From: Bdellovibrionales bacterium
GTDB lineage: Bacteria; Bdellovibrionota; Bdellovibrionia; Bdellovibrionales; UBA1609
Assembly (NCBI GenBank): GCA_020434645.1
Contig: JAGRAK010000138.1
Coordinates: 1 to 5,662, forward strand
DNA: 5,662 bases
Direction: 5' to 3'
Part shown: piece after piece, positions 1 to 5,514 of the stretch
Position numbering within the stretch: the stretch's first letter is position 1
Layout of the letters: each line of letters starts with the position of its first letter
Translations under genes and position numbers: made by a program
The notes under the pieces: generated by a model
Told to the model about the DNA's origin: nothing
Databases searched by the model: none
What the model saw: the letters and a program-made list of their open reading frames with translations, nothing else

Positions 1-198
1 CTGCGCATCATTGGCGTTTAGCAGCCTCACCTTAATTCCCAGTCTGAGCGGCTCCGGCTCTGAGTTGGAGGGGGTCAACTTACTGGGGCTCCGCTTTTCG
101 GATGGGGCGACCCGTGAGGCGCCATCACCTAATTTAGCTTCTGAACGACATGACAGCGAAAGCAAACTCACGGTGAAAATTAAAATAAATCTAAACAT
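1..198 (-). CDS. Putative small lipoprotein, N-terminal part only (runs off left edge)
   Basis: Read on the minus strand, an open frame starts with ATG at 198 and stays open for 66 codons to the window edge, so the C-terminus is missing. The N-terminus has a short basic n-region (MFR), a hydrophobic stretch (FILIFTVSLLSL) and a lipobox ending LSLSC. Cys17 would therefore be the lipidated residue after signal peptidase II cleavage. The residue after Cys is Arg, not Asp, which is compatible with outer-membrane sorting in Gram-negatives. The following segment is hydrophilic and rich in Ser, Pro, Glu and Lys, like the flexible tether of many lipoproteins. A G-run (five G, 204-208 on the complement) lies six bases before the ATG and may act as a weak ribosome binding site. 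The gene is divergent from uvrD. No family is recognised. The signal peptide is seen directly; the lipoprotein fate is inferred from it. An overlapping plus-strand frame has no such feature and is taken as a shadow. Confidence 0.72.
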   Translation of the reverse strand, partial: MFRFILIFTVSLLSLSCRSEAKLGDGASRVAPSEKRSPSKLTPSNSEPEPLRLGIKVRLLNANDAQ

Positions 199-372
199 AC
201 TCAACCCCCGATAAAATAAACATGATGTCCGGATTCAGCTCACATAATTTCGGACAAATATTTTGCGGCACTTTCACACAAATGAAATGTCGCTATTATT
301 CAGACTTTCATTAATTAACTCAGAGTTCAACACTTGAGTCTTTTTGTTTATTGAGTTACCCCATTGAGTCAC
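199..372. promoter_or_regulatory. Divergent intergenic region between the left lipoprotein gene and uvrD
   Basis: This AT-rich gap of 174 bases separates two divergent genes and must hold both promoters. A TATTAT at 294-299 could be a -10 element for uvrD, but the bases 16 upstream (TTTCAC, 272-277) match the -35 consensus poorly. The region contains an inverted repeat at 226-256 (listed separately), an 11-base palindrome AACTCAGAGTT (317-327), and several copies of TTGAGT. No LexA-type box was found, neither CTGT-N8-ACAG nor TTAC-N3-GTAA. No small gene is supported here. Confidence 0.4.
226..256. repeat. Inverted repeat TGTCCGGA / TTCGGACA, possible operator
   Basis: The left arm TGTCCGGA (226-233) and right arm TTCGGACA (249-256) pair at 7 of 8 positions across a 15-base spacer. 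The arm centres are 23 bases apart, about two helical turns, which would suit a dimeric regulator binding one face of the DNA. The repeat starts 27 bases upstream of the minus-strand lipoprotein start, so it could also fold in that gene's leader RNA. The function is inference only. Confidence 0.35.
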
Positions 373-2760
373 ATGGACGTACAAACACTATTAAATGAAT
401 TAAATCCCCCGCAGCGCGAAGCCGTAGAAGCCATGACTGGCCCACTGCTCGTTTTAGCTGGAGCGGGATCTGGCAAAACTCGAGTACTCACTTTTCGCGT
501 AGCCAATATTATTTTGCAGGGCGAAGCAACGCCTGGGCAGATCTTTGCTGTCACATTTACTAATAAAGCAGCGCGCGAAATGTGCCACCGAATTGAATCC
601 TTACTCACCCGAATGGGCATCCCACTTCACGAACCTCTTTGGATTTCTACATTTCACTCGTCTTGCGCCCGAATATTGCGCGAAGATATTTATCGCTTAG
701 GTTATCAACCATTTTTTGTAATCTATGACAGCGGTGATCAACTCAGTCTATTAAAGCGCATTTGCGAAGACATGAACCTTAACGACAAAGTGTATCCGCC
801 AAAATCTTTTAGTCATCAAATCTCACAAGCGAAAATGCTAGGCCTCACTCCTGACAAAGTTTCTGGCCATCGTTTTTTTAAAATGGATGAAACCACTTTA
901 GAAGTTTATCAAAATTACGAAATTGAAATGAAGCGATCAAATGCTCTTGATTTTGATGACCTCCTTCTTAAAACTTATGAGCTGTTGAGCCAGCACCCTG
1001 ACGTACTCGCTCAGTACCGTGATAAATTTCGCTTCATTTTGGTCGACGAGTATCAAGATACCAATCACATTCAATACTTAATTGTTAAATTACTCGCTGA
1101 AGGTCATCGCAATCTTTGCGTGGTCGGAGATGAAGATCAGTCTATATATAGTTGGCGCGGGGCTGACATTAAAAATATTCTCGATTTTGAAAAAGATTTT
1201 CCTGAAGCGAAAACTGTAAAGCTTGAAGAAAACTATCGCTCAAGCCAAAACATTGTCGATGCGGCCACTAAAGTCATTTCTAAAAATACGCAACGAAAAA
1301 ACAAAGTGCTCTTCACAAGTAACGAACCCGGCTCAAAAATCACTGTGCAGGCCGAGAACAACGAATACGATGAGGCTCGATTTGTTGTTCGCAAAATTCA
1401 AGACTTAACCCGTGATCGTCAATATTCGCTAAATGATATCGCCATATTTTATCGCACCAATGCGCAGTCTCGCGTTCTTGAAGAACAACTGCGTAGCCAT
1501 GCGCTAGCATACCGAGTGTTTGGCTCAGTTAAATTCTATGAGCGCAAAGAAATTAAAGACGTCATTTGCTATATGCGTATGATTTTAAATCCAAACGATG
1601 ATGTGGCATTTTATCGTACAATCAATACTCCCACTCGTGGGATCGGCAAAACCACAGTGCAAGAAATCTTAACAATGGCTTCTCAACATAAAATTTCAGC
1701 ATTTGAGGCAGCCCGACAAGTGGCCATGCAAAGAGTTGTTCATGCAGGCGCTTGTAGTAAAATTAACGGATTTTTAAACCTCATCGAAACTTTGCGTGAA
1801 GATCTAAAAGACGCCTCCCCATCAGAGGTCTATTTAAAAATTCTTGATGTCACGGGTTATGCAAAAAAATTAAAAGACGAAAATACTCCAGAAGCCTCAA
1901 CTCGTATCGAAAACTTAGAAGAATTTCAGAATGCTATTTTGCAATTTGAAGACGAGCGCGAAGAAGAGGCCACTATGCAGACCTTTTTAGAGGAGATGGC
2001 TCTTATCTCTGACGCCGACAAAGCTGATGATGAGATGGAAGCCGTCACCTTGATGACCCTACATTTATCAAAAGGCCTCGAATATAAAAATGTATTTATG
2101 GTCGGATTAGAAGAGGGGCTTTTCCCGTCAGGACGAAGTATTGATGACCCTGATCAACTCGAAGAAGAACGTCGTATATGTTATGTCGGCATGACTCGTG
2201 CTCGAGAAAATTTATTTATGAGTTACGCAAAATCTCGACGTGTCTATGGCCAAGAAGAATTTCGTCCCGTCAGTCGCTTTATTGCAGAAGTGCCGAAAGA
2301 GCTGGTGTCAGCCAACGCCGCCATTAAGCGCCCCGGATTTTTAGATCGCTATGCCGAGAAATATGGAACGCAAATGGAGCCTGAGGCGGGATCTCAATCA
2401 AGTCCTCATGCCGGATATCGAAGCCGCGATGCTGTTGCGAACAAAAACGTTTTCCCAAATTATGAAGGGGATAATTTTTCACGTGAGAGCGCCACCCAAC
2501 AAAGCTATTCAAATGATAATTTTGGTCAACAGGGCTACGCAAATGATGGCTATTCGAATGAGGGTTTTTCAGAAGATAGTTTTGAGAGCGCGCAGTCTAA
2601 AAATTTCTCTCGCGGCCAACGCGTGCGTCACCCCACTTTTGGAGTCGGTTCAATTTTTCAAGTTGAAGGCAGTGGCGACCAACAAAAAGTTAGCGTTTTA
2701 TTTAACGATCGATCTTTGAAGAAATTTATGGTGAAACACGCTCGTCTTGAACGTGTTTAG
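373..2760 (+). CDS. uvrD: UvrD/PcrA-family ATP-dependent 3'-5' DNA helicase (DNA helicase II)
   Basis: SF1A helicase of 795 residues, which in this family unwinds DNA 3' to 5' using ATP in nucleotide excision repair, mismatch repair and removal of stalled complexes. All motifs are visible (numbering from ATG 373): Q-motif near Q14, Walker A GAGSGKT (30-36), DEYQDT (225-230), GDEDQSIYSWRG (252-263), ENYRSS (286-291), LMTLHLSKGLE (560-570) and YVGMTRAR (604-611). The 2B element TPTRGIGK is also present. The C-terminal 51 residues (GQRVRHPTFGVGSI...) match the Tudor-like domain that binds RNA polymerase in PcrA. ATG 373 is preferred because it gives MDVQTLLNELN, which lines up with the MDVSYLLDSLN start of E. 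coli UvrD. A TTG at 364 would add three residues and has a GAG eight bases upstream, so it remains possible. The protein is longer than E. coli UvrD (720) because of a roughly 100-residue linker (about 645-744) with pentad repeats. Most catalytic residues look intact. The family is certain; UvrD versus PcrA naming is a matter of convention. Confidence 0.97.
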   Translation: MDVQTLLNELNPPQREAVEAMTGPLLVLAGAGSGKTRVLTFRVANIILQGEATPGQIFAVTFTNKAAREMCHRIESLLTRMGIPLHEPLWISTFHSSCARILREDIYRLGYQPFFVIYDSGDQLSLLKRICEDMNLNDKVYPPKSFSHQISQAKMLGLTPDKVSGHRFFKMDETTLEVYQNYEIEMKRSNALDFDDLLLKTYELLSQHPDVLAQYRDKFRFILVDEYQDTNHIQYLIVKLLAEGHRNLCVVGDEDQSIYSWRGADIKNILDFEKDFPEAKTVKLEENYRSSQNIVDAATKVISKNTQRKNKVLFTSNEPGSKITVQAENNEYDEARFVVRKIQDLTRDRQYSLNDIAIFYRTNAQSRVLEEQLRSHALAYRVFGSVKFYERKEIKDVICYMRMILNPNDDVAFYRTINTPTRGIGKTTVQEILTMASQHKISAFEAARQVAMQRVVHAGACSKINGFLNLIETLREDLKDASPSEVYLKILDVTGYAKKLKDENTPEASTRIENLEEFQNAILQFEDEREEEATMQTFLEEMALISDADKADDEMEAVTLMTLHLSKGLEYKNVFMVGLEEGLFPSGRSIDDPDQLEEERRICYVGMTRARENLFMSYAKSRRVYGQEEFRPVSRFIAEVPKELVSANAAIKRPGFLDRYAEKYGTQMEPEAGSQSSPHAGYRSRDAVANKNVFPNYEGDNFSRESATQQSYSNDNFGQQGYANDGYSNEGFSEDSFESAQSKNFSRGQRVRHPTFGVGSIFQVEGSGDQQKVSVLFNDRSLKKFMVKHARLERV
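2461..2595 (+). repeat. Degenerate 15-bp tandem repeat coding nine aromatic pentads in the UvrD linker
   Basis: In the uvrD frame, nine consecutive 15-base units encode five-residue units that begin with Tyr or Phe. Aromatics fall at residues 697, 702, 712, 717, 722, 727, 732 and 737; only the third unit (A707) lacks one. Units such as YSNDN, YANDG, YSNEG, FGQQG and FSEDS give a loose consensus [YF]-[SAG]-[NQE]-[DEQ]-[GNS]. The DNA units are diverged, so this is an old or selected repeat, not a recent expansion. It sits between the helicase core and the Tudor-like domain and should be disordered. Confidence 0.8.
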
Positions 2761-2768
2761 TCGTAATA

Positions 2769-3437
2769 TTATAAAAGATCCAACCCTACGTCTTGCTTCA
2801 ATACGGTTACTTTTTCTGCCGCTGGATCTTCAATAGAGATTTTAAAAGTATTGTAACCATTTTTTTGATCTTCTATGGCCTTTGCATATCCTGCTCTGTC
2901 TGCTTTTTTATCTGGAAGTACTCGCTCAACTGTTACAGTCATAGCTTCGCCTTTAATTTTGATGCTGTCTACGCCGATATCCACTAGTTCGCCAGTAATA
3001 GAATCTTGAGTAATGACTAAATTTTTTGATGCTACAGAAGATTCATCACCATCAAGTGCTGCAACATCAGCCTTATCTTCTTCAGAAGCCGCAACAACCG
3101 GCCCCGAATAAGTTGCCGTCAGCGTTTTACAATCAACTTTTACATCAACTGGCAAGACCGCCATTGTCGTTATAGCTGCAGATGTAGTGGCTCCCTTATC
3201 TTCTTCAACAGAAGTTTTTGCAATAATTGCCTCATCTGATAACTTTAATAATTCACGGTGTTTATTAAGGTCCTCCATATTGAAGGCACGGCTACTATCA
3301 CATTTAGCCATAAGTAAACTGGAGCTATTCCAACTTTCTGGTCGAGAGAGACCCTTGTTACATGCCGAAAGCGTAAACATCATAAACATAGATGTAATGA
3401 CAACAAGTTTCATCTTCGCGTTTCTATTGTACTTCAT
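2769..3437 (-). CDS. Putative lipoprotein of unknown function (222 aa)
   Basis: The start at 3437 is chosen because TTGGAG (3445-3450 on the complement) lies seven bases before it. The frame runs further upstream to 3500, but that extension lacks a ribosome site and would bury the signal peptide. An internal ATG at 3413 is a second possibility. The N-terminus has a basic n-region (KYNRNAKMK), a hydrophobic core (LVVITSMFMMFTLSA) and lipobox LSAC, so Cys26 is the expected lipidated residue. The mature part of 197 residues is hydrophilic, rich in Ala, Val, Ser, Asp, Glu and Lys, and has two further cysteines (46 and 103) that could pair. The C-terminal half alternates hydrophobic and polar residues (VDIGVDSIKIKGEAMTVTVE), suggesting beta strands. 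No family is recognised and no function is proposed. The gene is convergent with uvrD, with 8 bases between stops, and divergent from the gene at 3850. Confidence 0.82.
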   Translation of the reverse strand: MKYNRNAKMKLVVITSMFMMFTLSACNKGLSRPESWNSSSLLMAKCDSSRAFNMEDLNKHRELLKLSDEAIIAKTSVEEDKGATTSAAITTMAVLPVDVKVDCKTLTATYSGPVVAASEEDKADVAALDGDESSVASKNLVITQDSITGELVDIGVDSIKIKGEAMTVTVERVLPDKKADRAGYAKAIEDQKNGYNTFKISIEDPAAEKVTVLKQDVGLDLL

Positions 3438-3462
3438 ATATAGACTCCAAAAGTTAGCTCTC

Positions 3463-3477
3463 TGCTCGAAAAGAGCA
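3463..3477 (-). promoter_or_regulatory. Stem-loop in the leader of the lipoprotein gene
   Basis: TGCTC (3463-3467) and GAGCA (3473-3477) form a perfect 5-bp stem around a 5-base loop. It lies about 13 bases upstream of the TTGGAG ribosome site on the minus strand, so it would be in the mRNA leader if transcription starts near the ATCATA/TATGAT element at 3481-3486. A role in mRNA stability or translation is inference, and a stem this short can occur by chance. Confidence 0.25.
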
Positions 3478-3480
3478 TGA

Positions 3481-3497
3481 ATCATAACTCTATAGAG
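3481..3497 (-). promoter_or_regulatory. Possible -10 element with adjoining CTCTATAGAG palindrome
   Basis: On the minus strand TATGAT (3481-3486) matches five of six -10 consensus bases and lies 44 bases before the lipoprotein start. No good -35 exists at 16-18 bases upstream (GCATTT at 17). Directly upstream of the -10 is the perfect 10-base palindrome CTCTATAGAG (3488-3497), in the spacer where a repressor or activator could bind. This is a weak prediction resting on position and symmetry. Confidence 0.3.
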
Positions 3498-3669
3498 CAA
3501 TTAAAATGCCGTAATTTTAAGCTGAGTACTCCAATAGAAGCAGGTTTGAGCTCATAAGCGGTGACAGCCCACGCATTTACCCTAAAAATAGTGACAATTC
3601 TGCGCCTCTTTCTGATTAATCTCCTAAACTACCGATTTTACGCCCAAAGATAGAGCACGCGCACTCTCC

Positions 3670-3696
3670 CTGTCAGAAGTTCTGCAGCTGTATAAT
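3670..3696 (+). promoter_or_regulatory. Candidate sigma-70 type promoter for the exported-protein gene
   Basis: A perfect TATAAT (3691-3696) is preceded by CTGTCA (3670-3675), which matches four of six bases of TTGACA with a slightly short 15-base spacer. Transcription would begin near 3703, giving a leader of about 147 bases before the ATG at 3850. An imperfect palindrome, AGAG-N2-CGCG-N2-CTCT (3652-3667), abuts the -35 side and could be a regulator site. Confidence 0.5.
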
Positions 3697-3838
3697 TTTG
3701 AGACACTTTTTAAAATTAAAATTAAGTAGGTTATTTCAATAGGTTACGGCATTGGCACAAGCTTTAGCTGTTGGATCAATTCTCGCTCTATAAAAACGTG
3801 AGGTGAGAAGTCTTTTAGTGCTTCTTGTAGAAAACTTT

Positions 3839-3844
3839 AGGAGG
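3839..3844 (+). promoter_or_regulatory. Consensus ribosome binding site (AGGAGG)
   Basis: A perfect AGGAGG lies five bases before ATG 3850 and fixes the start of the exported-protein gene. It is the strongest ribosome site in the window and suggests that the protein is made in quantity when transcribed. Confidence 0.9.
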
Positions 3845-3849
3845 AACGA

Positions 3850-5358
3850 ATGAAAACATTAACCCTTAATCACAAACGCATTCTATTTGGAATGTTGGTT
3901 GTCACCCTAGGCTTTTCTAAGTCTTGGCTACTTGGAGCAAGCGAAGTCACACGAGTCGATCTCGCATCTGAAACTGCAGCCAGCGGGCCTGTGGCACCTC
4001 CAACAAGAGTACGCACATCTGCGACAAGCTCTTCACAAAGAATTAAACGACAAGTTGAAGTAAACGGCAAAGACTACATCATAGATGTGACTTTAACCAA
4101 AAAACAGATGGAAGTTATGGATGTCGTTGACGGAAATGTCACAACTAAATTTGACACAGTTACTGTTGCCACATTTAGTGACAACGGATGCACAACTTGT
4201 ATTTCAAGTATGCAGTTAACAAATATTACAGACGTCGCCGACCTAAGCAGCCAACTTGATAACCACATTAAAAAAGAAAAAGAAGCGCAACTTAAAAAAG
4301 AAAAAGAAAAGAAAAAATTAGATGAAGCCGTTGCCAATTGCGAAAAGGCAGTGGACTCTGATGGTGAAGTCATTGATCTTCTTGATGACAAGAACAGTAA
4401 AAAATACTGGAGCTGTAAAGCAACCAAAGTAAAAGAAGACAATGACGACCGCACCGAGCGTCGCCAAGCTTTTCACACTGAAATCGTAGATGAATTGCAA
4501 CAGCGCTTACTTGAAGCGAGCCCTGAAGAGTACGCCGGGATATTAGCTGATATTAAAGAAATCAAGCGAACTGTTGGTTATGATTCAGCATTACGATCTG
4601 AATTAACATTTCTTGAAAAAGGCGCTAATGCGATGGTTTCTCTACCAGGCCTCGGAGCACAACTCGCTCAATTGAAAAATCAGTATGCAAGAAATCCGAA
4701 CGACCCGTCTTTATATGCAATAGACCAAAATTGCGCCGCATTGGGCAAAAGATTAAACAAGCGTATGACTAAAATTGATTGCGCAATGAATAACATTGAT
4801 CAGATTTCCTGGGATTTTAATCCTCAAAAAGTACCAAATCTTCAATCTAGCTCTTCTGCCTATGCCACAATGACAGATTGGCATAACATTATTGCTCCGC
4901 GAACAATGGAAACAATAAAAAATCCAGATCAAGTAGCACGCGGATTCTTTAATTCGGCACTTAGCGACAGCAGCATAATGCCAAACACTAGCTCAACTTT
5001 TGATAACCAAGCGAATGGTAATTCAACTGGCAATAATCAAAATAACGGCCAAAACAGCAACAACAGTTACGGCAATGACGGCACACGTTCACAAAGAGTG
5101 CCAACGGGTATGCAGTATGTCCCGCAATATTTGAATACAAATCAACAAGGTAACTTTAATAACCAACAGGGCAACAATAACAACTCACGATACAGCAGCA
5201 ATGTTTATCCGCCACAGCAGAATTACAACCAACAGAACTACGGCAACCAATACAACCAGTCGTACAATAACAATACATACTCATCTTACCCGTCTCAAAA
5301 TCAATATGCTCCTGGCTACAACCGAGGCGGCATACCACAGGCAGGCCGATACCGATAA
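3850..5358 (+). CDS. Exported protein of unknown function with Asn/Gln/Tyr-rich C-terminal tail (502 aa)
   Basis: The start follows a perfect AGGAGG. The N-terminus looks like a Sec signal peptide: basic MKTLTLNHKR, hydrophobic ILFGMLVVTLGF, and a plausible signal peptidase I site near A30. It has no lipobox. Residues 31-63 are Ala/Ser/Pro/Thr-rich. Residues 64-135 look beta-rich and contain a CTTC pair (C114, C117). Residues 139-161 are a Lys/Glu-dense helix with an eight-residue repeat, likely coiled coil or a single charged helix. Residues 200-320 appear helical, with C295 and C311. With C164 and C189 there are six cysteines in three close pairs, which fits disulfides in an oxidising compartment. 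From about 379 to the end the protein is low complexity, dominated by Asn, Gln, Ser, Gly and Tyr, with tyrosines every 3-6 residues from 448 to 490. No family is recognised. A surface, periplasmic or secreted structural or adhesive role is possible, but that is inference. The gene appears to be transcribed alone and ends before a strong hairpin. Confidence 0.88.
   Translation: MKTLTLNHKRILFGMLVVTLGFSKSWLLGASEVTRVDLASETAASGPVAPPTRVRTSATSSSQRIKRQVEVNGKDYIIDVTLTKKQMEVMDVVDGNVTTKFDTVTVATFSDNGCTTCISSMQLTNITDVADLSSQLDNHIKKEKEAQLKKEKEKKKLDEAVANCEKAVDSDGEVIDLLDDKNSKKYWSCKATKVKEDNDDRTERRQAFHTEIVDELQQRLLEASPEEYAGILADIKEIKRTVGYDSALRSELTFLEKGANAMVSLPGLGAQLAQLKNQYARNPNDPSLYAIDQNCAALGKRLNKRMTKIDCAMNNIDQISWDFNPQKVPNLQSSSSAYATMTDWHNIIAPRTMETIKNPDQVARGFFNSALSDSSIMPNTSSTFDNQANGNSTGNNQNNGQNSNNSYGNDGTRSQRVPTGMQYVPQYLNTNQQGNFNNQQGNNNNSRYSSNVYPPQQNYNQQNYGNQYNQSYNNNTYSSYPSQNQYAPGYNRGGIPQAGRYR
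4268..4308 (+). repeat. Purine-rich direct repeat inside the exported-protein gene
   Basis: The 17-base sequence TTAAAAAAGAAAAAGAA occurs at 4268-4284 and again at 4292-4308, 24 bases apart. In frame this is an eight-residue duplication (IKKEKEAQ then LKKEKEKK) that builds the charged helix. Runs of five and six A make it a plausible slippage site, although the reading frame here is intact. Confidence 0.7.
4987..5355 (+). other. Region coding the prion-like low-complexity tail
   Basis: Residues 380-502 of the exported protein are mostly Asn, Gln, Ser, Gly and Tyr, with few hydrophobic or charged residues and short runs such as NNQQGNNNN and QQNYNQQNYGNQY. Arginine and proline appear near the end (PGYNRGGIPQAGRYR). 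The composition resembles yeast-type prion-like and curli-like sequences, but no regular curli repeat is seen. Confidence 0.7.
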
Positions 5359-5400
5359 TTTGATTTGTCTCTTATAAACCCAAAACCTCATTCGTTTCCG

Positions 5401-5439
5401 CTTAAGGGTTACAGTGCAAACTGTAGCCCTTAAGTCTTT
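5401..5439 (+). terminator. Strong stem-loop, probable intrinsic terminator of the exported-protein gene
   Basis: CTTAAGGGTTACAGT (5401-5415) pairs with ACTGTAGCCCTTAAG (5420-5434) over 15 bp with one G-U pair in RNA. The loop is GCAA, a stable GNRA tetraloop. The stem is followed by TCTTT, a short U-tract, and lies 42 bases after the TAA stop. The stem is excellent and the U-tract only moderate, so it may act as a terminator or as a 3'-end-protecting hairpin. Confidence 0.8.
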
Positions 5440-5514
5440 AAAACTGGTCTACATGATTGTGGTCAGAGTCACCTAAGTATTTGAACTGGCAGATTGATTG
5501 CACAATACGTGGGT

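Larger units (their letters stand above)
3438..3849. other. 412-base divergent intergenic region
   Basis: No supported gene lies here on either strand; only very short frames occur. Contents, left to right: the lipoprotein ribosome site (3445-3450), a small stem-loop (3463-3477), a 10-base palindrome (3488-3497), two GTGACA copies 30 bases apart (3561-3566 and 3591-3596), an imperfect palindrome (3652-3667), a candidate promoter (3670-3696), an AT-rich stretch (3705-3726), a weak hairpin (3780-3809) and the ribosome site for the exported protein (3839-3844). The length and number of symmetric elements suggest that one or both flanking envelope genes are regulated, but no known operator is recognised. 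Confidence 0.5.

Noticed and set aside
11..214. Plus-strand 67-codon frame at the left edge
   Set aside because: It has no ribosome site or recognisable protein feature, and lies opposite a minus-strand frame with a clear lipoprotein signal peptide.
356..366. TTAC-CCC-ATTG as a possible LexA (SOS) box before uvrD
   Set aside because: Only the left half matches TTAC-N3-GTAA, and no other SOS-like box is present in the upstream region.
364..372. TTG start for uvrD, three codons upstream of the ATG
   Set aside because: The ATG at 373 gives an N-terminus aligned with E. coli UvrD. The TTG has a slightly better spaced GAG, so it is kept as an alternative but not chosen.
2351..2719. 122-codon plus-strand frame overlapping the end of uvrD
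   Set aside because: It is an out-of-frame shadow of the low-complexity linker, with no ribosome site and no recognisable domain.
3187..3480. 97-codon plus-strand frame opposite the lipoprotein gene
   Set aside because: It lies antisense to the signal peptide and body of the lipoprotein, which has a good ribosome site. The hydrophobic stretch is the complement of the signal peptide coding.
3438..3500. N-terminal extension of the lipoprotein gene up to 3500
   Set aside because: It would place about 21 extra residues before the signal peptide and has no ribosome site, whereas 3437 has TTGGAG at a proper distance.
3752..3793. Possible 13-codon leader peptide starting at TTG 3752 before the exported-protein gene
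   Set aside because: The start codon is weak, no ribosome site precedes it, and it has no run of regulatory codons; the frame is probably chance.
3771..3794. TTGGAT with TATAAA as a second promoter for the exported-protein gene
   Set aside because: The spacer is only 12 bases, too short for a sigma-70 promoter.
4074..4454. 126-codon minus-strand frame inside the exported-protein gene
   Set aside because: It is antisense to the Lys/Glu-rich helix; the Phe/Ser/Leu-rich translation is the expected complement of A-rich codons.
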